Of a DNA stretch of 64,000 bases, positions 12,404 through 26,329 are shown in pieces. The first letter of the stretch is position 1. Each line of letters opens with the position of its first letter. The translations under genes and the position numbers were made by a program. A model generated the notes under the pieces. It did no database searches, was not told the DNA's origin, and saw nothing but the letters and a program-made list of their open reading frames with translations. This stretch comes from Paralvinella palmiformis. Its lineage: Eukaryota > Annelida > Polychaeta > Terebellida > Alvinellidae. The stretch is from the NCBI GenBank assembly GCA_025642065.1, contig JAODUP010000015.1, positions 77,501 to 141,500 of the forward strand, in the 5' to 3' direction.

Positions 12404-13593
12404 CAGGAGTTTCAAAATATATATTAAGCAATACAATAAGCTACCTCAGAAGAGAATTATGTGGATGAGACCAGTACACCCAGATACACTGCTAATTAGT
12501 CCTTAATCATCTTTTTCCAGGTGGCCAGTCACTTAGTTACGGCGTTATCGGTCTAGTCAACATTCTTGTTGGAACATCTGAGTAGCTCGCACCAGTCAGA
12601 TAGTCATACAAAATCTGATATATTACCGGAATATATACAACCATAAACCTTTAGCACTAAACATGACTTAAAATAAATGGATGTTTCTACATGTTTGGCA
12701 AAGATAAACAATGGACGGATCTTCTAATGAATGAACACCTTCGTATTATAAACGATTTGTGAAGAGGTGTATGATTAACGTCTCGGGCTTAACCGCAATA
12801 CTGAATCACATATAAATTGGAAGAACAAATATTAAGCATAATGTGTTATATTTACAAATACATAAAAGGTTATCGTAATTATTTTATTCAGTCAATATTG
12901 CCTTCGTCAATCTTCTAGACGAAATTAAATAATCATATTTTCAATTATTGTCATCTTTGACCTTCGTTTCTCAATGCCTGCTAATTGAAATATCAGCTTA
13001 CCACTTTCCAGTGAGAAGAGCTCCTCAAGAATGGAAGCAAAAACCAGTAAGATTTTCTTGACTTGTCTTCAAAACATCCCCGAACATTCCCCGGATAACC
13101 CACGGCTTCATTTGATATAAGGCGCAGATGAAGGATTACACAGGGAAGAAACACTACACATGACCTAAGAAAGGACGTCAATTAAATGGTCTACAATCTC
13201 TGGAAGCAACCGGGATGTCATCTGAATCCTTGCACTGTTCCGTCTTAAATATCACATCACGTTTCTTCGAGCGATCGCCCGCTTTTCTTTGCTTTCACGT
13301 CATTTCCTGAATAAAGACAGCTGCCACATTTGCGTCGAAATGAGGTAACATAGTCAGAAGACATAAATCCAACCTGACAATAATATAACCAACCTAATCA
13401 CCAGCAGTTGTCCAGCCTAAGCGATGAAGCAGTAGATTGTATTATTGTATTTGTCAGTAAAATAGCTCTGTTTACAATTAGGCTATCCATTATTTAATAA
13501 AGATTCTGGCATATGTTGTGGTAACAATGTACTTAATATTGTAAAGACACTTTTATAACTCATGAACAAGAGTACAAAGACTTCCTATGGTAT

Positions 13594-13720
13594 GATGATT
13601 GATGATTGATTGATGATTGATGTTTTACGCCACTTTTGTGCACACGATAGGCTAAATGGGCCGAGCCACCTCCAAAGGTAATGAAGCGAAGTCAAAGATG
13701 AAACACCCTTCAGATACACC

Positions 13721-13721
<1 letters not shown>
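13594..13721 (-). mobile_element. tRNA-derived SINE, family S1, body only
   Basis: Shares the body of family S1: TTTGTGCACACGATAGGCTA, GGGCCGAGCCACCTCC and AAAGGTAATGAAGCGAAG (plus-strand reading), with a (TGAT)-rich tail at the minus-strand 3' end. The tRNA-like head is replaced by a (TA)n tract starting at 13722. Confidence 0.8.

Positions 13722-13787
<66 letters not shown>
13722..13787 (+). repeat. (TA)n microsatellite truncating a SINE
   Basis: Perfect TA tract of 66 bp. It replaces the tRNA-like head of the SINE at 13594-13721. Confidence 0.97.
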
Positions 13788-13788
<1 letters not shown>

Positions 13789-14284
13789 CAGGACGCCAGG
13801 GTGAGCAATAATCACGCCGCAAAATGATGAAAACAACAAACATATAGCCGTTTCCTTTTTCGGTGTCACTGTCACTTTATCCTTTCTGTGGAGTAATTCA
13901 GAACATTAATTCTCGTTTAATAATGACGGTTTAAGGTGTAATAAAACACCAATTGAAAAGTAGGTTAATATTCCTATAACTACAACGAGCTATTTTGTTT
14001 ACATCAGTGCCTATATAGCATTTTTCCGGTATGATTATTAGGCATTTTTCACTGAGAAGTAACGGACATTTACTGTTCCTCTATATTAGTACTAGTAACC
14101 TTTTTGCTTGGAAAGTGTGTCGTTTCCCAGTTATAACATTAGATGTTCCAGTTTATATCACTACGTTGTCACATAAACATCATTGCTAATCTGACTCTGT
14201 GTTAATAGAAAGCGGAATCAGTTTGTGATGAACACCATAATGATGTGTGGCTTAGCGTACAAACGGAGTACAGACACATTATGG

Positions 14285-14289
<5 letters not shown>

Positions 14290-14353
<64 letters not shown>
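14290..14353 (+). repeat. (TA)n microsatellite
   Basis: Perfect TA tract of about 64 bp. Confidence 0.97.
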
Positions 14354-14355
<2 letters not shown>

Positions 14356-15751
14356 TTGGCATCAATTAAGATAAGAATTACAATATTAAACAATGGCTCC
14401 CACTAGTTTCTGTTCTGTATTCTGGTAGAGTTTGATGAGTACACCATCATGAAGCAGGACATCTCATGGACCGTCGGCTAAAGTAACGTAGTTCATTGTG
14501 TATTACTTATAAATTACAATATAGAGATAACAGCACATCCTATAGAAGTCTTCCGATTAGATGTTGTTTATAATGTAATCACTATACAGCATATTAATGT
14601 AAGTAAATCACAATAATGATCAATATAACGAGGAACAATACTGTGGTAAGGTATTATACCTCTTTAACGGTGACGTCTGTGACATTTAATTATCGACGTG
14701 AAATGTTTTAGAAATGATCAGCATCTAACACTATGCGGAGTATAATGCCGTGGAAAATATACGGAAAGATGGTTCAGCAATATTCCCTCTTCAAAAAGAT
14801 AGCACTTCAGCTACTATCACTATAATACGGGGTCGTACCATTATACTGTTCCAAATAGCAATAGCAAATTACCATCGAGAGTATAAATCAAATAACACAT
14901 GAAGGACATCTTGTTTCTCAGCAAAATGCGTGTTATCAGTGGACCAAATTATTAATAATACGTAGTCTAGGCTACACAAAATAGATCACAATGGAAAAGA
15001 TTCATGACATTCGGTGGCTTATATTACTCACCAGATGGTTACAAAGTCGGATAAGGTTACGCCCCTAAAGACCACATCCTCACCTACAGGTTGAAACACG
15101 TTTACTTGAACGACGAAATGGAAATTCGAAACTCCCACCTGCGAGTCCTGGAAAGATAGTCGGTAGACATTTAATAGAAACAGATTCTGAAGTTGATTGC
15201 AGCTTTAGAGTATCCAGGTTGAAATGTTACGTAGAAGCATAAATAACTCTGTTATCGTGCAGGCTTATCAATAATAGATCAGCACACGCACGCACACGCA
15301 CGCACACAACAAACACACATACACAAATACTTTTAGCAATTTGACAGAATGTCGCTAAATAGGCTTCGCCATAGAACATTGTTTCTGTGACTTAAGTTCC
15401 TTTTAACGATATAATCACAGACTCTCCGAATTTCTCACCTTATATCATAATACTAATTCATTGTTATTTACGGTCGTGAACAAAAATTATTTCTTGTCAT
15501 AATTAAATCAACAGTGAGCAAAAGTACTACACATGAAATGGGTATTGCAAATGGTATATTAGGATTAATAATGGAGGAACATAAAGGGCAATGAACACGA
15601 GTAACTTGGTAACTATTGTCAATGACCCGAGTGCCCCCTGGTGTGTTTGCTGGGCTACTTTAATCTATCCAAGGAGAGAAAACAAGTAAATAGAGAATAT
15701 TGTATAACTTTTACTAGTTCTGTTTTGGTTGGGTATTGTTGTCGTTATTAC

Positions 15752-15784
15752 TACTGTTGTTGTTATTATTATTATTATATATAT

Positions 15785-15843
<59 letters not shown>
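15752..15843 (+). repeat. (TTG/TTA)n-(TA)n compound microsatellite
   Basis: Short TTG and TTA runs pass into a 55-bp TA tract. Confidence 0.95.
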
Positions 15844-15845
<2 letters not shown>

Positions 15846-15859
15846 CTAATGAAACTGGT

Positions 15860-16780
15860 TTGACAGAATCTGGCCATGTGCGACACAAAGTTAGTTTCAT
15901 GCTATGCCGTACAAACAATACTCATCTTTTCTTTTTTATCCCTACTCTGTTATCTATTGTTGAAGACAGTATCGTCCACGACAGTAAAATGACAGTGTTA
16001 CTTTCATTTCGACACCAATCTAACCAGATATTTCTATTTCTAGTCCACCCAAAGACGTAAACAGCCGAAGTCCTGGATGATATATCCAATGATTAACTCA
16101 GGCATTCAATATGTCATGATGCTTTTGAATGCGATGACGTGGAGAAATGTCAAGCATATACCTGAACTGAAATGTCAAAATATGACATATAAACACCCGT
16201 CTTCTTCTCATTTCAGACTGTAAAATGACATACACGGGAAATACATCATAGGTATCAAGGCTTTGACTCGTCGTATCTGTGTATCTGCGACAAAAGATGG
16301 TGGAATTCAGCAGGTCTCTAGTATCTCAACAGATCATTGACGATAATCGATCAACAGAACATTACCAGTCTGTATATAACCTCCATCGTTTCGTCATGTT
16401 ATAATTAGGATATCCTGTCTAATTTTAATTCTAAATCACGTAAATATAGGAGCATACCTCATCCAACAATAACAGATCACCATAATGTATCTATAGATGA
16501 TGTTATGAAGTAACCTTCAGAGCAAGGGTAATATATCTAACACCTCATCAATGTAAGCATCGAAGTCTTAATTATAAGAGATGACGTCGAAACTATTCAT
16601 TGCTAACACTCGACATATGTTACGTGATATCAGCAAATTAGTCTTTATATTTTATGTGAAAGAAATTAATATATCTTTATTTTAGTTGTTGCACATCAAA
16701 TAAACAACACTTACCACTCTGAATACATGGTTAAGTACAATTGAAGTATTTTTTATGAATAAATGCATTTTCATATCTTT
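15860..16780. other. no gene seen
   Basis: AT-rich sequence without convincing coding or RNA signals; it is the stretch between blocks of copy 2 of the 8-kb unit. Confidence 0.5.
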
Positions 16781-16782
16781 CC

Positions 16783-16919
<137 letters not shown>

Positions 16920-16999
16920 AAGATACATATTGAGAGGCAACAGGCAGATAACATTAACATATCTAAACATCATTTGAGACCTATCTTCATAAATCTAAA

Positions 17000-17700
17000 T
17001 TTAACTACAACTACACATACATCAATCTAAATATAAAATGTTCCATACATCCACATATCGATACATGTATGCATATACCTATACATGTGACTGGGCTACT
17101 CATCAGCCTGTGGGAACCAGCCATTTCTTTTTTCGTACGCGACAAATATGTCACGTATTATTGGTGACCTAACTTCACAATTTAATTATCTCCTTACATA
17201 ATACGTTTTAGACACTTCATACTATTAGAAGTCAACATTATAAATACTGTACTATCACATTTCAATAAATACAGTACTTGGTCGTTATATATAACTCTTT
17301 TTTTTAAACAATCCTTACCATGAATACAGAACTTACTATACGGCTAAAACGAAAACTAAAACGAAAACCATAAGACATCAATTTATGGATGATACAACTC
17401 ATGACAGAAGATCCTCATTGATATAAATCTAAAGTCTTTACTTGAACAAAACACCGAACTAGTGTGAATAATATAATCCCTATTTATTTCCCTGTTTAGA
17501 TTGTCAGCCACTGGCAGAACAACTTCCGGTAAAAACCTCCTCTCGAAAAGCACCAGTTGCCAATATATGACCATGAATCAAATACCTAATACACTGACTG
17601 AAATATAAAATCAGCGAATACTTTAAGTAGCTCATGAAATAAATTTATTTAAACTACTTTCTTGTTACAAAGATGCTAGATTGTATTAATTAATTGACTT
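17000..17700. other. no gene seen
   Basis: Short frames only; nothing with recognisable domain content. Confidence 0.5.
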
Positions 17701-17707
17701 TTAATTT

Positions 17708-17884
17708 TAGTAATATTAGTATTAGTTGTAGTAGCAGTATTAGTAGCAATAGTGGTGGTAACGGTGTTGGTGGTAGTAGTAGTAGTAGTTGTTGTAGTAG
17801 TATTGATAGTAATAGTAGTAGTAGTATTGTTGTTTATGTCGTTATTATTGTTGTTGTTGTTGTTGTTGCTGTTGTTGTTGTTGT
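17708..17884 (+). repeat. (AGT)n/(TTG)n compound trinucleotide repeat
   Basis: Imperfect AGT-, GGT- and TTG-type trinucleotides over about 175 bp. Composition resembles the tract at 7.2 kb. Confidence 0.95.
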
Positions 17885-18689
17885 ATTGAATCATAAATCA
17901 CACTTATTCCTTAAAGAAGACAAGACACTAAATATCATTGAACTCATCCTGTTTCATAATAATAAACACCGACTATCAATAATAAATAAATGAATATTAA
18001 TTATAATCTTATTTATCGTATGGGTATTTCCAAAAACCGAAAGGTTATTTCCACAAAAACAAAACCTAACGAGGAAATGGTCAAGATTATGCTATCATAT
18101 AAACCACACCAAAGTATTGTAGGACATCATTCTGAAAATATTTTGATAAATTCGACTTTCGGAATCTATTAATCCAGATTGCAGTTGCATCAGAACAACA
18201 AAAATTTCAGATTTGGTAGTGCTCATTTCCGGCATTTAACTAAAACCAATATAGCAGGACTACTGCATTTGTCATTGAATGTATTACAAGTGTCAAAGGT
18301 AAAACGTTTACTTCTCGACCAAGTATTATGTATGTATCTGTATGAGGACTTCTCATAAGAATCAAAACCGTATATTACGTTATAGCCGGAAATTATTCTT
18401 TACTGTTTGGTGACCATATTAATGTCTGCAGCACATACCCGTGGTGACCTTTCCTGTATAAATGACGTAACTTATACAATCCATAGATTACTTCAGACTG
18501 GTGTATGTATTGTTCTAAGTGCAAAGTGCTCTCCTCACATCTCAGCCAGACATTCATCTAACAACTCAATACACCCAACACGGACAGCATTAATTAAGTC
18601 TAAACCACTCACAGGTAAAGTAAAAGACACTCTAATGATTTAGTCTCAGGATTGTGATGTGGAGCAAAACGATAGCGTGAGTTGTTTGT

Positions 18690-18950
18690 TTTGCGAGACC
18701 AAAAGAAACACCAAAGTAGTATGGCTGCCTTTGGGGGTCTAAACATGGCCGAAGGGATGGCTTGCCATAAGTCATCTATAAATGACAAACGACCATCGTA
18801 TTGTCGAAGTTGGCTCGGCATATAGAGGTAAAGCTGTCATCTGCGACATAGGAAGCCTCGCTCATCATCTGCCAGGGTATTCATAAATATTAGTATCTGT
18901 CCTGTCGCGTTAAATTCTGGATTGTTAAGAAATGTCTGGTCTAGAGGGAA
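18690..18950 (+). repeat. dispersed block of the 8-kb unit (GGTCTAAACATGGCC block), copy 2
   Basis: Resembles the block at 6110-6360: a 'tatggctgcctttgggggtc' start, a 'gaccatcgtattgtcgaagt' middle and a 'gttaagaaatgtctggt' end, in the same order. Confidence 0.6.
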
Positions 18951-19402
18951 TCATTGAAGAACGTTAGTATACTCCTGAACGTTTTCTCAGCCATGATAAT
19001 AGTTTTCTTTAATACTAGTGAGTGTGCAATAAAAGTCGAACGGAATATACCCTGTAATATGACTCCCTAAATAAATGTTTATTTGTTATCAAAGAATTTG
19101 AGTTGTTATTTGTTACTTGTGTTTATTCTAAGCAAGTGTATCAATGGCACGATATAAAAGACGGTTTAATTGTATTCAACGTATTTTTATGTTAGACAAA
19201 AGATTCGATGGAGAAACATTCGTCCAAACACGGAAGCTGAATAATCATATAGGAGTTTTTAGTTTAATGGCAGGAAATACAGTTTTCATATTAATGGCAT
19301 GTAAGTTGATTGTTCATTCCGATCACGTTAGCAAAAGGTGAGCTAGCATAAACTAAACATTGATTTAATAATTGGGTCTAACCACACGTATGTTTCTTAT
19401 GA

Positions 19403-19486
19403 CTTGTTGTTGTTGTTGTGTTTTTTTAAATCTGTGTTGTTGTTGTTTGTTTGGTTTTTTGGTTGTTTTTTTTTGGGGGGGGGGGG
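19403..19486 (+). repeat. (TTG)n, poly-T and poly-G tract
   Basis: TTG runs, then T(8), then about twelve G. A strong homopolymer tract. Confidence 0.9.
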
Positions 19487-19904
19487 TTGTGAGAGCGGCT
19501 ATGACGCAACTTATACATCAACCATCTACAAAACAAACAGCACATTTTCACACACACTGTTAAATCACGAGCACGGGTGTTCTTATCGAGAACAATCACT
19601 TCTTTAAGGACAGTTTCATAATTTCAACGCAGGACTTGTATGGCAGTAAGAAAATGGGATACATAATGCTTTCAGCTCTTAAAATCTACAAATATATACA
19701 AACAAAACAGTCACATCTGTAATCATTGAACTTACTGATGTGCGCTTACTTCTCTGACAAACGATAGGAATCATTCACAAATAAATAAACAAATATACGG
19801 ATTGATTTTCCTTCATCGATGACCATTATTTTATATATACTGTGTTCATTTTGTTGGGAAAGATCAATACTTGTCTATTCCGCTGGTGATGTGAAATATA
19901 TTTA

Positions 19905-22900
19905 TGTAACGTCAACACTTCCGATCTGAAACTTTAAAGCAAATCGTGTACAAGTGATCTATCTACATGTAATTACACTCTCAAGATTGAGGCAATTAGC
20001 TTCCTGGTATTTAAACAGGATTCTGTAATATACATTGATACTACTATCGGAGGTTTCTATCTGCTCAGATCACTAATTGTTAATTATCAATTATTAATTG
20101 TTATAACGTCCTACCTAATAACGTCAATTTAATATACTAATGGTGATCTAAAAGACGGGAAACTGTAGCACCAAAGATAAGTACAAAGAAGAAATCATGA
20201 TCCTTTCTCTGTTTTGGGGTAAATATTCAGAAACTGACCTCTGTGTTTCGGGTGAAATTGTGCAGCAAGTATAGACAAACAAATATTTAAGAAGCTGAAA
20301 CGCATAAAGTTCTGCTGCAGAACGATATCTTAACAGAAAGGTAAGTCTAATGGATGATGAAATTTTATCACCATAGATCCACCCACCTCCGTTAAGCCGA
20401 GACTAGACATCCATTACAGCTGGTCACTCAAGTAACTCAGATCAGTCCTGACCCGTCGAGCTAAAGAAAAGGTGAGTAGCTCAAAGCAGCTCAGACCAGC
20501 AAGGTAGTTAGAAATCAATATGATTTCATAATCGAATGGATTTACTCGTGATTATGGCATATCGAGGATGATAAACTAGAAAGGGAACTGATAACATGAG
20601 TCCATGTATAGAGTTACTAAAGCAATTCCTGTGAGTACCAAAGGTAGCTAGCTTGCTCACATGAAAATAATGTGCATTGGAACAAACGGCTATGAGGAGC
20701 CAGGGTAAATGCCTTTGTACCCCCCCCCCCTGCTGAATCACGTCTATAATAGGAAAGTCAAATAAAAAACACCTTTATCGGCATATGATGTGTTTACATT
20801 TTGGGATAGTCTGTATTTATTTATGTTTGACCATCTTTTCTCCTTCAATTGGCAACCTGTCACTGATGACACAAATCAGGGGTTACTGATTAAGTCATCA
20901 GTATACCACTTTACGGTCGGATGAGCTTCTCAGAAATGGAGGCGAGATGATAAAGAGAGTTTTCTGTCTTGTCTCGTAATTCATAACAACCTCGGACATA
21001 ACTCGGATTAGCCACGGACTTAAGAACACTTTGCTACATCTGATGGTGGACACAGGTGTAGCATCACGGCGAAGAAAGAAACAACAAGTACATTAAGACA
21101 AAGCTCCGATTAAATGCAATCCTGTCGGTGGAAGCCATCAGGAGGTCGAAAACATCCAAGTTTTCTGGCGGTGAAGCTTTTTTTCATTGCTTTCAATTCA
21201 TTTGCCGGATAAAAGCAGCTGCTAATTTTAAGCGAAGATCACGTAGAAAGGTGAAGAAGTGCAATGAAGACTCAAGTAAGCCTTTTCTCCATCACTCTGA
21301 CGGTTATTGCTCCTAAATAACCAAACAAGGCGCTATATAAATATTCCTATTCCCGTGTTAATAAATCCCAACCAATCTCTGCTAACAAAATAGTTTTGTC
21401 TACAGAGAGACTGGCAAAAATTTATTAAACGTGTTTGTTGGGGCCAATAACTGCTACGCATTCAGGTGAAAATGTTGCAACAAAATGGGGTAAGTCGGTG
21501 ACGAGGAAATCTAACATAGGTCTATTGATTTTAATTTAATAAAAACTATCCTATTTCAATTTATATGACGTCAGATTAAACAAACATTCGAAATCTAAAT
21601 AAAAATGTTATTAAAAGAAAAACATTATGTATACATTTATCTAACAACTGATAAAGTCTATAAGTGGATTGAAAATATACATTTAAAGACATGTATTAAT
21701 AAAGTCTACACGTGTATGATAGCCAAAAGAAAATTAATTTGAATAACTATTATTTACACAGCTTTTGAAAGCATATATATATATATATACCGATTGTCTT
21801 TCATAATGTTATGACATAAAATGATTTTATGCATAAAACAAAAACCAAACATTCGCTTTAAGAAAAGGAGTGCTGCGGTAATATTACACATTCTATGGCA
21901 CATTGCATTAACTCAATGCTAATTGAGAATCTATGTTGTTGAACAGAATAGAGAAATAAAATAATATTATTTATACAATGGATCATTATGAAGACAATTA
22001 TTTAATTTATATCGATGTTTAAATAACATTGATCCATTATTCTTGTCTGAACATTACGACCGACTTTTAATTGACAATCAATGATCTTGTTTATTGTTCG
22101 CATTAAGCTTTTGTCGTGGAAACTGGGCCGCTTCCTTGTCGTACCATTTAATGTCCCAGTTTATACGGCCATATTATCCCATAAAATATTATTACTGGTG
22201 TGGTTCTATCCCATAAAATAGGACACGTTCTTGCTAAACGTCATTCCAGTTTGACATTTATCGAAGTGAGCGAGTACAGACACACACCGGGTGGCTGCTG
22301 GCCTGATGACAGATGTCTCGCTCACGGTGTTAGCATTAATAAGGATTTCGAGAGCGAATAATGGACGTTAATCATGTATGTCCTGCGTTCAAAGTACATC
22401 ATGGTGAAGAATGTCAACTTATCGACCTTTGCCTTACATTACACATACATTAGAATATAACATTTGGCATATGGACTTTGTGACTAGATACTGTGTGGAA
22501 TGTAATATACTGCACTGTACTGTATGTGGCAACCGCAATGTACTATTATGTAAACATCAATATGGTGGAGGGTTATTTATATTTACAGTAGTGAACTTTT
22601 AATACATTAAATTATCACAATCAAATATTAAATAAATACTGATCCTACTGTGTTCTGATACGTATCATCAATATAGTCAATATGTGATGTGGAGTTTCAT
22701 TGATACTTTTTTTTCTTCAAGTTTTATTATTTGTGTGAAATAACCATTACACGCTGTTTCTTATGATAGTATTATCACACAGCATATGACCATCGTATGA
22801 CAAGAAAGATATGTTTAACATTTTACAAATATTCTGGATTTTCCTAGTAACACGTCGTATCATCATTACATCAAATTATAATTATCGCACAACCTAATGT

Positions 22901-23040
22901 ACACGTGATGTAATCATTCTGGATATATACACACACGACGTTACATACACATGCTATACAAAAACTTGGATTACTCATACCGGTGTCAACTAAGATCAAG
23001 TGTTTGGCATCCGCTTGGCACAAACCTATTATGAAACTAA
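19905..23040 (+). repeat. 8-kb tandem unit, copy 3 (conserved core)
   Basis: Begins with ACGTCAACACTTCCGA (about 19910; again at about 36484). Then come CAACCTGTCACTGATGACAC (about 20854), GAGCTTCTCAGAAATGGAGG (20923), the CATTTGCCGGATAAAAG block (about 21199), CCAGTTTATA (22156), TTAGAATATAACA (22449) and a CACAACCTAATGTACAC block (about 22900). The CCAGATGGTT block is largely deleted near 22970. Confidence 0.72.
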
Positions 23041-23363
23041 AGTCGAGAGGTCTGCACGATTTGAAAGTAAAAATGTGTTATGAATATCAAAATTTAGTAG
23101 TACCCATTGTTAGAGCAATCCAATCTGTGTCTTAATTGCTATGATTTCCTAACTGATAGATAATTTGATTATCCACAAATATTTAGTTTCATCTAGTTCT
23201 ATATTAGCCTTTCCTAAATTTCTTTTTAGAGTCTGGTATTCAGAATTTCAACTGATTTTTTTAATGAATTTCTTAATTTGTTGATAGAAAGATCAGGCGA
23301 AAGCGAAACTGCCTCAATCTGGAATGTTTTGTGCTAATTATTTATCGCTAGCTTCATTCCAGG

Positions 23364-23364
23364 A

Positions 23365-23419
<55 letters not shown>
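23364..23419 (+). repeat. (ATT)n microsatellite
   Basis: ATT tract of about 55 bp. A similar tract lies about 8.05 kb later at 31.41 kb, followed by related sequence (AGTGATACTCTCAGA / AGTGATAGACTCAGA), so it belongs to the 8-kb unit. Confidence 0.95.
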
Positions 23420-23420
<1 letters not shown>

Positions 23421-24289
23421 TCTAATTGAGTAAAACAGTAGCAAGTGATACTCTCAGAACTGAATCGAGAATATGTAGTGACTGTGGATATTATGTCAGA
23501 TACAAAATAAAATCCCTTTATCACCTTCTTATATCGATAACGATATTATAGTTTGTTGTTTATCTATGTTGATTAGCAAAAGACGTCCATTCTTATAGTC
23601 GTGTTAACATATATATATACACAAACTAATAACATCATAGATTGTTTCGCAGACCGACGATAGCATATACAGCAAGGATTTATTATCCATGACATAAAGA
23701 GAAGTCCACAGGTAACGCACTTGTCAGTTGGCTTTCGCATCTAATACATATACGATAGTGTTGCTGTGGTGTTGTCTACAAGTCGAATAGTTGTATACAT
23801 TCAATTCTGAGCATTTTGATGTCGTGACACAGCAACAAACTTGTTAGCTTTTGTAATGCTGACGTCTAGCCACAGCAATTTAAGAAATAATTTCAATCAT
23901 ACATACACCTAATAATGTATCCTGTTAAAAGTCTAATATTATTAATTGTGTGCAGTCGTTGTTTAAGCGTTACGTCGGTTCATATTTTCTCCTTCTGTGG
24001 ATTGAGGTATTCTTCGAGCAAAGGTCTGGTATCATTCACCTATTATCTAAACAAATCCCACGTCGATCATTGTTAATGAGGTTCAAACCTATATTTCCCT
24101 GCCGTCCACAAGTCGATTACTGAACATTGTAATGATTTAGTCACAATATGGTCATGTTTATCCACATACATACGCACACATACACACACACACATATATA
24201 TACACACACAACGTTGTGATTGTGTGGCTAATGTGATTTTGGTCATGTTTAGCTACACAGTGACAATGTTGTTTTACACGAACTAACCA

Positions 24290-24500
24290 AATATGCCAAG
24301 TAGTATGGGTGCCCATTGGGGCCTAAATATGATAGACGTGTAGCAACTACACCATAACGACCATCGTGTAATGGAAGTCATCTCCACAGCTATATGGAAA
24401 ATAGGAATCTACACTTATCATCCACCATCATAATTGTGGACATTCTTATTAATCTCAATACGTTAAGTTCCGGATTCGAAATAGTCATTCATTGATGATT
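24290..24500 (+). repeat. dispersed block of the 8-kb unit, copy 3
   Basis: 'agtatgggtgcccattgggg', then 'cctaaatatgatag', then 'gaccatcgtgtaatggaagt' correspond closely to the 18.7-kb block. It lies only 1.3 kb after the end of the copy 3 core, so about 2 kb has been lost there. Confidence 0.6.
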
Positions 24501-25013
24501 ATCTAAAGCTGAGTATTGTCTATCAATACGTTGCTTATTAATTTGTCATTCGTTCATTCTTTCGTTCGTTTCCACTTAGATTTATTGACACGTTCATCGA
24601 TTATATTATAATACCGAATAAAGACGTAATTCATCATCAATTAAAAACTTAAGATAATACAAATAACATTTAAAAATACGTTATTCTATCGAAAAGAAAC
24701 CTTTACGCGCAATAACTATCAAATTGTGCAATATGTCCAATAAATACAAATAAAACAAAATAAAAAATGTATTCTGAAAATTAAAAAATATAATCGGTAA
24801 TAGATATTAAAAAGCCACACAGATAGACAGATAGACAGTAGATAGGCAGTCACACAACCAAATAAACACACTAAGAGTGCCAACAAAAATACACTTTATC
24901 TTACGACAAGCCTCTGACCAAAACTAGAACACTATCCTGGAAATATGAACAATTTTAACTTATTTTCGTCTTGTAGCCCACTCTATGAACTCCACGGATA
25001 AATACGCACATGT

Positions 25014-25368
<355 letters not shown>

Positions 25369-26021
25369 AGTAATAGTAGTAGTAAACGAAACAAAGGCAC
25401 ACTTGTTATCCATCAAAATAAGATATTATTTACAAATAATCCTCACATTAACTAAAAGATAAACCTTTATAATACCGACGGTACTAATTAGAGCCAATCT
25501 CCGGTATAACAAAAAGGAGGGGGGAAATTGTATACAACGTAATCCTTATGTTAGAGATATGACGGGATGGAGAAGCTTTGGAACAAAACACAGACACTCC
25601 ATTATCATATGAGAATCTTAAACTTTTATGGGATATAGTAATTTACTTGCTCATTATTAATACGTTTGTTAGTCGTAAGCTTTTATTACAGTCAGCAGCC
25701 TATTAATTAACTTATGATTCCGAACGTAGACATTCTTCTTATTTTCATATTTCAGAAACCTATACACATATAGGCATAGGTGTATCGATCTTACCATACA
25801 TATAATCGGAGAGATAGGAAAACATATGATCACACAAACATACAAACATTATCAGTTTGATTTGCTAAGTAATGTACAGTGACGACTTTTATCGGATTAT
25901 AGCTATCTATTATAACTAAAATCTTGATATTGATAAAAAGCCAAAGAATGCCACTGTTTACGTTCATAAATCCACATAAAAAAACTTTATGTTACTGTAT
26001 TATAAACCTGACATATCTCCA

Positions 26022-26221
26022 GATCATGATGATGATGATGGTGGTGGTGTTGTACGGACACTTGTGCACATCGTAGGCTCATTGGGCCGAGCGATCTCCC
26101 AAGGTAATGGAACGAAGTGAAAGATGAAAAACCCTGCAGGTATGTCCATGCCGAGATTCGAAATCAGATGGTAGTCATCTGTGGTCCAACGCGCTACCAA
26201 CTAGACTACCGAGGCGTCCAT
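26022..26221 (-). mobile_element. tRNA-derived SINE, family S1, complete head, body and tail
   Basis: Minus-strand head GCCTCGGTAGTCTAGTTGGT (A-box-like) and ATTTCGAATCTCGGCATGG (B-box-like), then a body ending in the GTGCACAAGTGTCC region, then a (CAT)n-rich tail at 26022-26050. The head resembles a tRNA fold but is fused to the repeat body, so it is a SINE and not a tRNA gene. Confidence 0.85.
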
Positions 26222-26329
26222 ACATGCTCTCCTATACGCGTAACACCCCATAAACACCTACAAACACTTATACATACACACACACACACACACACATATA
26301 TATAAATATATATATATACGCACATACAT

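Larger units (their letters stand above)
12180..15250 (+). repeat. 8-kb tandem unit, copy 2 (conserved core)
   Basis: Contains TTATTCGATGA-like sequence (12188), the GAGCTCCTC..AATGGAAGCAA block (13018), the GAATCCTTGCACTGTTC block (about 13225), CCAGTTTATA (14148), a GAAGGACATCTT block (about 14900) and CCAGATGGTT (15031), in the same order as the other copies. It is interrupted by a SINE and by (TA)n tracts. No intact reading frame runs through the blocks. Confidence 0.72.

Noticed and set aside
26148..26219. A functional tRNA gene
   Set aside because: The A- and B-box motifs are continuous with a repeat body found in three other places, and pairing of the arms is poor; it is a SINE head.
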